From Phycisphaerales bacterium UBA7812 (lineage in GTDB: Bacteria; Planctomycetota; Phycisphaerae; Phycisphaerales; UBA1924): a stretch of DNA of 7,934 bases. The translations under genes were made by a program, and so were the position numbers. Shown here in pieces: positions 1 through 6,307 of this stretch; position 1 is the first letter of the stretch, and each line of letters opens with the position of its first letter. The notes beneath the pieces were generated by a model that was not told the origin of the DNA, did no database searches, and saw only the letters and a list, made by a program, of their open reading frames with translations. Location of the stretch: positions 1-7,934 of the forward strand of contig DLBY01000177.1 of the NCBI GenBank assembly GCA_002480345.1. Direction: 5' to 3'.

Positions 1-47
1 CCGATGAACCCAAGGATCCGCCCGCCGCAGGGGCAGCCCCACAATCC

Positions 48-53
48 GGTGAG
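48..53 (+). promoter_or_regulatory. Weak Shine-Dalgarno for the nucleotidyltransferase gene
   Basis: GGTGAG lies 6 nt before the ATG at 60 and matches the 3' part of the extended consensus AGGAGGTGA. It is the main reason to prefer the ATG at 60 over an unseen start upstream. The rest of positions 1-59 shows no clear promoter. A TGA at 5-7, in another frame, could be the end of an upstream gene. Confidence 0.4.
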
Positions 54-59
54 AGCCCG

Positions 60-1157
60 ATGGACACCAGCACCGCCGACAGCCCGCTCAGCCGCGCCAT
101 TGTGCACGAGTCCGTGCCGATGGACGAGGCCGTGCGCACGCTCGACCGGGGCCGCGTCGGCATTCTGGTGATCATCGACGACGACCGGCGTCTCATGGGA
201 ACGCTCACCGACGGGGACATCCGCCGGGCGATTCTCGCCAACCACCCGTTCGAGTGCTCCGCCGGACAGTTCCTCGCCGGCAAGTCCAACCCCGTCTATC
301 CCCGACCCGTCTGGCTCCCCGCGTCCGCGAGTCCCGAGCAGATGCTCCGCGTGATGCAGGACCGCAAGATCCGCCACCTCCCGCTGCTCGACTCCGGGCA
401 ACGCGTCGTCGACCTCGTCTGCCTCGCGGATCTCGTCCCGGAGCGCGCCGGCGACGATCCGCTCACCGCCGTCATCATGGCCGGCGGGCTGGGCACCCGC
501 CTGCGTCCGCTCACCGAGCACACACCCAAGCCCATGCTCCCCGTCGCGGGCAAACCTCTGCTCGAGCGCACGATCTCGAATCTCCGCGAGGCGGGCGTCC
601 ACGATGTCGTCGTCTCGACCCGCTACAAGGCCGAGCATGTCGAGAGCCATTTCAACGACGGCGCCGCGTTCGGGGTCCGCGTCAAGTACCTCAACGAGAA
701 CCGCCCCCTCGGCACCGCGGGCTCCCTCCGCCTCATGGAGAGGCCCGAATCCACCCTCCTGGTCATCAACGGGGATGTCCTCACCAGCCTCGACTTCCGC
801 GCCATGCGAGCGTTCCATGCCGATCACCGCGCCGTCCTCACCGTCGGCGTGCGCAAGTACGCCTTCAGCGTCCCGTACGGCGTCGTCGACTGCGACGGAC
901 CCGCCGTCACCAGGCTCCGCGAGAAACCCACCTACACCAGCTTTGTCAACGCGGGCATCTACCTCCTCGAGCCCCGCGCGTTCGATCATCTCCCCGACGC
1001 CGACGGTCCGTTCAACATGACCGACCTCATCGAAGCCCTCGTCAGTGCGAGCGAGCCCGTCGTCAGTTTCCCGATCCACGAATACTGGATGGATATCGGC
1101 CAGCCCGAGGATTACGAGGCCGTCCAGCGCGATGTCGCCGCGGGCCTCGCCGGCTAA
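60..1157 (+). CDS. CBS-domain sugar-1-phosphate nucleotidyltransferase, PtmE-like
   Basis: This protein of 365 residues joins a regulatory CBS pair to a sugar nucleotidyltransferase. Residues 8 to about 128 are the two CBS repeats, with the typical GTLTDGDIRRAI at 47-58 and KIRHLPLLD at 103-111. Residues 134-365 are the transferase. The nucleotide-binding loop GGLGTRLRPLTEHTPKPML covers 142-160, a metal-binding NGD is at 237-239, EKP at 288-290, NAG at 297-299 and WMDIG at 343-347. Family knowledge: such enzymes join an NTP to a sugar 1-phosphate. The CBS plus transferase fusion is the layout of Campylobacter PtmE, which makes GDP-glucosamine for legionaminic acid. The LegB-type gene 9 bp downstream supports that role, but the substrate is inferred and a mannose or glucose 1-phosphate enzyme is not excluded. 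The start is supported by GGTGAG at 48-53 with a 6-nt spacer. The frame is also open upstream to the window edge, so a longer N terminus is possible. Confidence 0.9.
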   Translation: MDTSTADSPLSRAIVHESVPMDEAVRTLDRGRVGILVIIDDDRRLMGTLTDGDIRRAILANHPFECSAGQFLAGKSNPVYPRPVWLPASASPEQMLRVMQDRKIRHLPLLDSGQRVVDLVCLADLVPERAGDDPLTAVIMAGGLGTRLRPLTEHTPKPMLPVAGKPLLERTISNLREAGVHDVVVSTRYKAEHVESHFNDGAAFGVRVKYLNENRPLGTAGSLRLMERPESTLLVINGDVLTSLDFRAMRAFHADHRAVLTVGVRKYAFSVPYGVVDCDGPAVTRLREKPTYTSFVNAGIYLLEPRAFDHLPDADGPFNMTDLIEALVSASEPVVSFPIHEYWMDIGQPEDYEAVQRDVAAGLAG

Positions 1158-1166
1158 CGATCACCC

Positions 1167-2177
1167 ATGGACCTCACGAGCGGCACAGTCCTGGTCACCG
1201 GCGCCGAGGGATTCATCGGTTCGCATCTCACCGAGGCGCTCCTCCGCGCGGGCGTCCGGGTGCGCGCGATGGTGCACTACAACTCCTTCGCCTCTTGGGG
1301 CTGGCTCGAGGACATCGACCGTGACCTGCACGCGAACCTCGAGGTCGTCCTCGCGGATGTCCGCGACGCGAACGCCGTCGACGAAGCGGTGCAAGGGTGC
1401 GCCGCGATCTTCCACCTCGCGGCCCTCATCGCGATCCCGTATTCCTACCGCGCCGCGGAGTCGTACATCGACACCAATGTCAAGGGCACGCTGAACATCG
1501 TCAACGCGGCGCGGAAGCACGCCGTCGCGAAGGTCGTCCACACATCGACGAGCGAGGTCTACGGCTCCGCCCGCTACACGCCCATCGACGAGGCGCACCC
1601 CATCCAGCCCCAGTCGCCCTATTCCGCGAGCAAGATCGCCGCCGACCAGATCGCGCTCTCCTATTTTCATTCGTTCGAGACGCCCGTCGCGGTCTGCCGC
1701 CCCTTCAACACCTTCGGGCCGCGCCAGTCCAACCGCGCCGTCATCCCGACCGTGATCACGCAGATCGCGTCGGGCGAATCGGAGATCCGCCTCGGCGCAA
1801 CCACGCCCCGACGCGACTTCACCTTCGTCGAAGACACAGCGCAGGGCCTGATCGCGATCGCCGAAAGTGACCGAACGGTCGGACGCCAGGTTAACCTGGG
1901 CACCGGCTGGGATGTCTCGATCGGGGAGACCGTCGAGATCATCAAGGAATGCATGGGCTCGGGCGCCTCGGTCGTCTGCGAAGCCGAGCGTCTGCGTCCC
2001 GAGGGCAGCGAGGTCGATCGCCTCCTCTCCAGCAACGCGCTCGTGCGAGAACTGACGGGATGGTCCCCGGCGCTTGCCGGTCCCGAGGGTTTCCGCGAGG
2101 GGCTCGCGCGCACGATCAAATGGTTCACCGACCCCGCGAATCTCGCCCGCTACAAGACCGACCACTATGTCGTCTGA
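1167..2177 (+). CDS. legB: LegB-type NAD-dependent sugar-nucleotide 4,6-dehydratase
   Basis: This is an extended short-chain dehydrogenase of 336 residues. The Rossmann motif TGAEGFIGSH is at 11-20. HYNSFASWGWLED at 37-49 resembles the YNSF.NWGWLE segment I associate with LegB. STSEVYG at 127-133 and YSASK at 152-156 supply the catalytic Thr, Glu, Tyr and Lys. RPFNTFGPRQ is at 178-187, and the C-terminal YKTDHYVV is also family-like. LegB converts GDP-N-acetylglucosamine to the 4-keto-6-deoxy sugar in the GDP branch of legionaminic acid synthesis, in the cytosol. The gene starts 9 bp after the PtmE-like gene with no visible Shine-Dalgarno, so it is probably co-transcribed and may be translated by reinitiation. 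Its last 13 bp overlap the convergent pdeM. The substrate is inferred; a UDP-sugar 4,6-dehydratase or epimerase of the same fold is the alternative. Confidence 0.87.
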   Translation: MDLTSGTVLVTGAEGFIGSHLTEALLRAGVRVRAMVHYNSFASWGWLEDIDRDLHANLEVVLADVRDANAVDEAVQGCAAIFHLAALIAIPYSYRAAESYIDTNVKGTLNIVNAARKHAVAKVVHTSTSEVYGSARYTPIDEAHPIQPQSPYSASKIAADQIALSYFHSFETPVAVCRPFNTFGPRQSNRAVIPTVITQIASGESEIRLGATTPRRDFTFVEDTAQGLIAIAESDRTVGRQVNLGTGWDVSIGETVEIIKECMGSGASVVCEAERLRPEGSEVDRLLSSNALVRELTGWSPALAGPEGFREGLARTIKWFTDPANLARYKTDHYVV

Positions 2178-2857
2178 GCGGGCCGCGCGGCGCCCCGGAT
2201 CTCGACCACCTTCCCATCCCCGACCGCGAAGACCCGATCCCGCGCCCCGGGCCGGATCATCGCGCACCCTGTGAACCGCCCGAACGCCGGAAGCACGCCC
2301 AGAGACCCGCCGAACCAGTAGCAGGGTGTCCGCATCCCGCCCCGCTTCGTGCGACCGATCGGGTGCAGGCGAACGCCCGGGTGCAGGTGCCCGCACAGCG
2401 CTGCCCGTGTCGATTCTTCGACAGGCTCGTGGTGCATCGCGATCGACCCGAGCACCCAGCCCGGCTCGACGACCTCGATCCCCAACGCCTCCGGAGGATC
2501 GTCCGCCCATCGGTCGTGGTTCCCGCGCACAAGCGTGACCCCGACCGACGCGTGTGTGTCCCGCCACGCCGCGAACGCACCGAGCGTGACCTCGCGCCAC
2601 GCCGCCCGATCGTGCGCGAGATCACCGAGGATCACGAGCCGCTCCGCGTCAAATCGCTTGAGCAGCGCCGACACCCGCGACAGGTCGCGCGCCGTCACTT
2701 CCTCGGGAACCGGTGCGCCCCGTTCGCGGAAACTCGCCGGTTTGCCGAGGTGCAGGTCCGCGATCAGCAGGACGCGCTGGTCCGCCCACCACACCGCCCG
2801 CTCGCCGGTGAGCGTCAGCGTGGCGCCGCCGAACTCGATCTCGCAAAGGTCCGGCAT
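2165..2857 (-). CDS. pdeM: PdeM-type metallophosphoesterase (ligase-associated endonuclease family)
   Basis: This calcineurin-like phosphoesterase of 230 residues carries all the metal-binding blocks: ADLHLGK at 33-39, GDLAHD at 78-83, GNHD at 112-115, MHHEP at 141-145 and GHLHP at 156-160. The segment KPASFRERGAPVPE at 39-52 and the late CYWFGGSLG at 179-187 are typical of PdeM rather than of general phosphodiesterases. In other bacteria PdeM is encoded beside an Lhr-like helicase, an exonuclease and an ATP-dependent DNA ligase, and is thought to be a nuclease in DNA repair. None of those partners is in this window, so a repair role here is by homology only. The ATG at 2857 is preceded by a good Shine-Dalgarno. 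The gene starts 43 bp after the end of the DUF1015 gene on the same strand. Its 3' end overlaps the 3' end of legB by 13 bp. Confidence 0.9.
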   Translation of the reverse strand: MPDLCEIEFGGATLTLTGERAVWWADQRVLLIADLHLGKPASFRERGAPVPEEVTARDLSRVSALLKRFDAERLVILGDLAHDRAAWREVTLGAFAAWRDTHASVGVTLVRGNHDRWADDPPEALGIEVVEPGWVLGSIAMHHEPVEESTRAALCGHLHPGVRLHPIGRTKRGGMRTPCYWFGGSLGVLPAFGRFTGCAMIRPGARDRVFAVGDGKVVEIRGAARPAQTT

Positions 2858-2867
2858 CGCGCCCGCG

Positions 2868-2874
2868 CCCTCCT
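2868..2874 (-). promoter_or_regulatory. Strong Shine-Dalgarno for pdeM
   Basis: Read on the minus strand the sequence is AGGAGGG, 10 nt before the ATG at 2857. It fixes the pdeM start. Because it lies in the 43-bp gap after the DUF1015 gene, it suggests independent initiation on a shared transcript. Confidence 0.7.
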
Positions 2875-2900
2875 GTGCGCGTGTCCATCCCAGCGGGCGG

Positions 2901-4244
2901 TCACTTCAGCGGGTTGACGAACAGGCCCGTCGCGAGCTTGGGGAAAAAGAAGGTCGACTTCTGGGGCATCAGCTCGTTCGCATGGCTCACATCCCGCACC
3001 GCGTCCATGGGGGTGGGCTTGACGATCACCGCGAGCTGCGCGAAGCCCGCGCCCCCGCCCGCGCCCGTCTCGCTGCCCTTGCCGATCTCCAGCACCTCGC
3101 GGATCGAGTGCGGGAACGCCCACTTCACCGGGTTCCCGCTGTTGAGCGTGGGCTCGCAGATCTCTTCGACGATCAGGTGCTGGATGATCGCGACATCGAG
3201 CGTCCGCCACGCCCTGGGCTTCTCGGGGAACGAGTCCTCCAGCGGGTCGGGCGTCGCCGGGAAGCACACGAAGCAGAGCCCGGTCTCGAAGTCCATCAGG
3301 CCCATCACATTGTCGTGCCCCTTCGCCGCCCAGTGCTCGATCTCGTGATCGAACTTCTCGGGGTTGTTGTCGCAGGGCTCGATCTGGAGGATCCCCTCCG
3401 CCGCCTTCTGGAACGCGTCGATCGAGTACTCGCTCATCCCGCCCAGCACGCGGTGCGTCGGGCCGATGTAGAGCCCCGGGTCGGACATGCCCACCAGCAC
3501 GAACATCGTCTTCCGCGCCGGGTGGTCCGCCGGCACCGCGCCCTGCTCCTCGAGCGACGCGAGATAGTTAAGCGCCGTGTTGTAGCGGTGGTGCCCGTCC
3601 GCGATGAAGACATCCTCGCCCGCCAGCGCGTCCCGGTACGCGCTGATCGTCGCCTCGTCCTCGATCGTCCACACCTCGTGCAGCACCCCGTCCCCGAGGT
3701 CCGCGGTCATGTCCGGGTCCCGGCTGTCGCACACCCCGTGCACGACCTTCGTCGCGGCGCCGGAATCATCCGGGTGCAGACCGAAGATCGGCGAGAGCTG
3801 GGTCGCGGTCGCCTCCATCAGCGCCTTGCGGTCCTCCTTAGGACCGCTGAAGGTCTGCTCGTGCGGGAGGATGCCCCCGCCCTCGCGCGTCCCGAAGGGC
3901 ACCGTGTCGAGGGCGCACGCCATCCCGGTGCGCTTGAAGGTCTGCCCCTCCGCCTCGAAAGTCTGCCGATAGGCGAAGATCGCGGGCTTCTCCCGGCGCG
4001 TCATCGTGCCGTCGGAGAGCATCGCTTCCAGCGCCGCCGCCGCCTGCTGATAGGCCTCGGGAGGCCCGAGTTCCTTCGGCGGCACATGCGGAAGATCGAC
4101 CGAGACGATGTTCTTCGCGTTCTTGGAGAGATACGACTGCTTGTCCGCGGCGCTCAGCACATCGTAAGGCGGCGCGACAAGGTCGCTCACATCGCCCTCA
4201 CCGTTGTGGTACTGCACCGCCCGGAACGGATGGATCGCCGGCAT
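2901..4244 (-). CDS. DUF1015 family protein
   Basis: This protein of 447 residues matches the DUF1015 family across its length. Visible family blocks are APPYDV at 24-29, LPHEQT at 126-131 (usually HE.T), FIADGHHRYNTAL at 213-225, PTHRVL at 262-267 and the C-terminal LMPQKSTFFFPK at 425-436 followed by TGLFVNPL. There is no signal peptide or membrane segment, so it should be cytosolic. A glycine-rich insert (GSETGAGGGAGFAQL) lies at 390-404. The biochemical role of the family is not firmly established to my knowledge. The DGHHR block resembles the conserved core of ParB/sulfiredoxin-fold proteins such as the free serine kinase SerK, so a small-molecule kinase is a hypothesis only. The gene is divergent from purQ and precedes pdeM on the same strand. 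Its Shine-Dalgarno is weak (AAAGG about 10 nt upstream). Confidence 0.92.
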   Translation of the reverse strand: MPAIHPFRAVQYHNGEGDVSDLVAPPYDVLSAADKQSYLSKNAKNIVSVDLPHVPPKELGPPEAYQQAAAALEAMLSDGTMTRREKPAIFAYRQTFEAEGQTFKRTGMACALDTVPFGTREGGGILPHEQTFSGPKEDRKALMEATATQLSPIFGLHPDDSGAATKVVHGVCDSRDPDMTADLGDGVLHEVWTIEDEATISAYRDALAGEDVFIADGHHRYNTALNYLASLEEQGAVPADHPARKTMFVLVGMSDPGLYIGPTHRVLGGMSEYSIDAFQKAAEGILQIEPCDNNPEKFDHEIEHWAAKGHDNVMGLMDFETGLCFVCFPATPDPLEDSFPEKPRAWRTLDVAIIQHLIVEEICEPTLNSGNPVKWAFPHSIREVLEIGKGSETGAGGGAGFAQLAVIVKPTPMDAVRDVSHANELMPQKSTFFFPKLATGLFVNPLK

Positions 4245-4289
4245 GGAGAATCGCCTTTCGCTCTGATCGGGAATCGACTGCCGCCGCCT

Positions 4290-4314
4290 GTCGCGGCCGC
4301 CCGCGGGGCGCGAC
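4290..4314. repeat. GC-rich inverted repeat in divergent promoter region
   Basis: GTCGCG at 4290-4295 is mirrored by CGCGAC at 4309-4314. The span also holds two perfect short palindromes, GCGGCCGC at 4293-4300 and CCCGCGGG at 4300-4307. It lies between the DUF1015 gene and purQ, about 46 bp upstream of the DUF1015 start. It could be a regulator site or simply a consequence of high GC. No T-run follows, so it does not look like a terminator. Confidence 0.4.
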
Positions 4315-4347
4315 GCCTCCGCGTCCCCCGGTTCCGAGATGGTAGCG

Positions 4348-4388
4348 GGCGATCGACCCCGGATCGTGCGCCCGCGCCCACGATCGCC
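4348..4388. repeat. Nested dyads upstream of purQ, possible operator
   Basis: Two inverted repeats share a right arm. GGCGATCG at 4348-4355 pairs with CGATCGCC at 4381-4388 (8 bp). GATCGTG at 4362-4368 pairs with CACGATC at 4379-4385 (7 bp, 10-nt loop). The pairings exclude each other. The inner dyad covers the expected -35 position of the purQ promoter proposed at 4397-4402. If the transcript starts at the purQ ATG, these are DNA sites rather than RNA structures. An operator role is inferred from position only. Confidence 0.4.
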
Positions 4389-4396
4389 GGAACGCT

Positions 4397-4402
4397 TACG
4401 AT
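4397..4402 (+). promoter_or_regulatory. Candidate -10 element for leaderless purQ
   Basis: TACGAT fits the TANNNT pattern and ends 6 nt before the purQ ATG at 4409. This spacing would place the transcription start at the start codon. No Shine-Dalgarno is visible before purQ, which agrees with a leaderless mRNA. No convincing -35 hexamer is seen about 17 bp upstream. Confidence 0.5.
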
Positions 4403-4408
4403 GCCCCC

Positions 4409-5242
4409 ATGAGCGAAACGCCGAGGGCGCTGGTCCTCAGGACCGCCGGGACGAATTGCGACGCCGAACTCGTCAGGGCTTTCCGCCTCGCCGGGTGCGC
4501 CGTCGAATTGCTGCATGTCGACCGCCTCGCGGCCGACCCCGATCCCATCCACCGCGCCGAACTCATCGGGTTCCCGGGCGGGTTCAGCTACGGCGACGAC
4601 ATCGCCTCCGGGCGCATCCTCGCCGCCCGCCTGCGCGAGACGCTCTGGCCCGCCCTCCGCGACGCCGCGGACCGGGGCGTGCCCATGATCGGCATCTGCA
4701 ACGGCTTCCAGGTCATGGTCCAACTCGGGCTCCTCCCGGGCCCCCCCTCGGGCAGCGACTGGCCGACCGACCCGATCACGCCCACCGTCGCGCTGTCCGC
4801 GAACGACTCGGGCGTCTTCATCGACCGCTGGGTGGGCGTCGCGCCCGCCGCCGGGGACCGCTGCATCTGGACCAGGGGGCTCGCGGAGAAACAGGCGAAG
4901 GGCGAATACGACCCCTCGACCATGTTGCTCCCGATCGCGCACGGCGAGGGACGCCTCGTCGCGAAGGACAATGCCGTGCTGGAGGCCCTCGACGCAGGCG
5001 GGCACATCGCGCTGCGCTACACCGAACCGGTCAACGGGTCGCAGGGCGACATCGCGGGTCTCTGCGACGCGTCCGGACGCATCTTCGGGCTCATGCCCCA
5101 CCCCGAGCGGTATCTCGAGTGGACCCGCCACCCCGCGTGGACGAGCCTCGACCCCGCCCGCCGCGAGGGCCTGCTCACCCCGGGGCGGCTGCTGTTCGAG
5201 ACCGCGGTCTCCGCCGTCCGCGAGGCCCGCATCGGGGTCTGA
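4409..5242 (+). CDS. purQ: Phosphoribosylformylglycinamidine synthase, glutaminase subunit PurQ
   Basis: PurQ is the class I glutamine amidotransferase subunit that releases ammonia from glutamine for PurL, turning FGAR into FGAM in de novo purine synthesis. The protein has 277 residues. Visible motifs are RTAGTNCD at 11-18, GFPGGFSYGDD at 54-64, the nucleophile elbow GICNGFQ at 95-101 with Cys97, PIAHGEGR at 175-182, and MPHPER at 229-234 with the other triad residues His231 and Glu233. It is longer than the roughly 225-230 residues of the Bacillus type. The extra length lies around 109-130, at 150-170 and in the C-terminal 240-260 stretch. No purS or purL is adjacent, so this is an isolated purQ. 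It is divergent from the DUF1015 gene, with a 164-bp intergenic region between them. The chosen ATG lies 6 nt after a TANNNT hexamer; an out-of-frame ATG at 4401 is not used. Confidence 0.97.
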   Translation: MSETPRALVLRTAGTNCDAELVRAFRLAGCAVELLHVDRLAADPDPIHRAELIGFPGGFSYGDDIASGRILAARLRETLWPALRDAADRGVPMIGICNGFQVMVQLGLLPGPPSGSDWPTDPITPTVALSANDSGVFIDRWVGVAPAAGDRCIWTRGLAEKQAKGEYDPSTMLLPIAHGEGRLVAKDNAVLEALDAGGHIALRYTEPVNGSQGDIAGLCDASGRIFGLMPHPERYLEWTRHPAWTSLDPARREGLLTPGRLLFETAVSAVREARIGV

Positions 5243-5283
5243 CCTCCTGAAACCGGTCCGCTCCGATCCCCAGAAGAATCGGG

Positions 5284-5288
5284 GGAGG
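5284..5288 (+). promoter_or_regulatory. Shine-Dalgarno supporting a GTG start
   Basis: GGAGG, within a GGGGGAGG run, sits 5 nt before the GTG at 5294 and decides that start. A perfect complement, CCTCC, occurs at 5243-5247 directly after the purQ stop codon and could pair with it in the mRNA. Confidence 0.65.
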
Positions 5289-5293
5289 CGCCC

Positions 5294-6265
5294 GTGAAAG
5301 GCCGAGACAATCGCAAAACCGGGCGGAGCGGGCGGCGTCAGATCCCCGCGCTCGCCAAGAGGCGGTGGTGGGGCGGACGCCAGATCCCCGAACCCACCCC
5401 CGTGCTCACCCAGACCGGCATCTGTTCCAACTGCGGCTACAACCTCGAGGGCCTGCCCTCCTGGCGCGACCCGGACGCGAAATGCCCCGAATGCGGTGTC
5501 TCCATGATCCGCGCCCGCTTCGGAAGCGACCTCCCCGGCGCGGACCCCGAGAGTCTCCGCAAACTCACGCGTGGTCTCCGGCTCGTCAACGCCTCGATCG
5601 GCGTCGGGATCTGCGTGCCGATCATCGCTCTGCTCTCGATGGTTGTGATTCTCTCGATTTACGATGTCGCGACCGGGCACAGCCTCGATGACAACGGGAT
5701 CGTCGAGGCGATCGTCACCGTCGTCGCGTTCGGGGGCCTCGCCGCCGGGTTCCTCATGTGGATCATCGGCTGGCGCATCACCGAGGCCGCCTTCGCGGAC
5801 CGTCGCCTCGCGGGCGCCTCGACGACCGTTCGCGCCATGCTTCGCGCGACGAACTACGCCTCGGTCGCCGCCGTCCTCGGCGCGCTCGTGTTCGCCCCCA
5901 TGCGGGGCGTCGTCTGGGCCCGGAACCTCGACGAAGCCGCGCTCGCGCTCGCGGCAACGCTCATCTTCGCGACCGCGTCGCTCGGGCTCGTCCTCCTCCG
6001 CGGGCTCGCCCAGCGAGCCGCGGTCCGCCGGACCCGGACCGGACTGACCCAACTGCTCCTCACCGCCCCCATCGTCGTCGCGGGTCCGATCGCGATGACC
6101 CTGCAGAAACTCTTCGCCGCGAACCCCATGAGCGATTGGGCGGGGGTCGTCACCTGCTTCGTGATCGTCTGGGCCTTCTCGTTCATCGGGGTCGTGGGCC
6201 GGCTCAGCCGCGTCGTCGCCGCCGCGTACGACGCCCAGCGTGCCCAACCCGCGCCGGAAACCTGA
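5294..6265 (+). CDS. Zinc-ribbon multi-pass membrane protein, unknown function (copy 1)
   Basis: I do not recognise a characterised family. The protein has 323 residues and starts at GTG. A basic N-terminal stretch (residues 2-29, many Arg and Lys) is followed by a four-cysteine zinc ribbon: Cys44 and Cys47 in CSNCGYNL, then Cys64 and Cys67 in CPECG. About six hydrophobic helices follow, near 101-122, 138-160, 187-205, 214-236, 252-272 and 284-306. The ribbon is probably cytosolic by the positive-inside rule. Short proteins with a CxxCGYNL..L and CPECG signature plus membrane helices are, from memory, common in planctomycetes, but no role is known to me. The next gene has the same architecture, so the two are probably paralogues. 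The start lies 51 bp after purQ with its own Shine-Dalgarno, so co-transcription with purQ is plausible. Confidence 0.85.
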   Translation: MKGRDNRKTGRSGRRQIPALAKRRWWGGRQIPEPTPVLTQTGICSNCGYNLEGLPSWRDPDAKCPECGVSMIRARFGSDLPGADPESLRKLTRGLRLVNASIGVGICVPIIALLSMVVILSIYDVATGHSLDDNGIVEAIVTVVAFGGLAAGFLMWIIGWRITEAAFADRRLAGASTTVRAMLRATNYASVAAVLGALVFAPMRGVVWARNLDEAALALAATLIFATASLGLVLLRGLAQRAAVRRTRTGLTQLLLTAPIVVAGPIAMTLQKLFAANPMSDWAGVVTCFVIVWAFSFIGVVGRLSRVVAAAYDAQRAQPAPET

Positions 6266-6294
6266 TTCCCCGCAGCCCGATCCCGAGCGACCGG

Positions 6295-6300
6295 TACACT
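6295..6300 (+). promoter_or_regulatory. Candidate -10 element for leaderless zinc-ribbon gene 2
   Basis: TACACT fits TANNNT and ends 7 nt before the ATG at 6308, with no Shine-Dalgarno between. This supports the ATG at 6308 over the in-frame ATG at 6329 and suggests a transcript starting at or next to the start codon. Confidence 0.5.
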
Positions 6301-6307
6301 GCGTGGG

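Noticed and set aside
1155..1161. TAACGAT before legB as a -10 element like those of purQ and mnmA
   Set aside because: It does not fit TANNNT with correct spacing, and the 9-bp gap to the preceding gene makes co-transcription more likely.
254..1324. Plus-strand frame of about 356 codons within the nucleotidyltransferase gene
   Set aside because: Arg/Pro-rich alternative frame overlapping a gene with complete catalytic motifs; it also runs across the start of legB.
1161..2600. Minus-strand open frame of about 479 codons opposite legB and extending into pdeM
   Set aside because: Arg/Asp/Gly-rich shadow of well-supported coding sequences; no recognisable motif.
2349..4412. Plus-strand open frame of about 687 codons opposite pdeM and the DUF1015 gene
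   Set aside because: Composition dominated by Arg, Ser, Pro and Ala. The opposite strand encodes full DUF1015 and metallophosphoesterase motifs, so this is a shadow.
4741..4747. Seven-C run in purQ as a slippage site
   Set aside because: It lies inside an essential enzyme gene, where a frameshift would remove the His/Glu part of the triad; a plain Gly-Pro-Pro coding explanation is enough.
5261..5288. Possible terminator hairpin between purQ and the zinc-ribbon gene (TCCCC...GGGGA)
   Set aside because: Only about five base pairs and no following T-run; the right arm is better explained as the Shine-Dalgarno.
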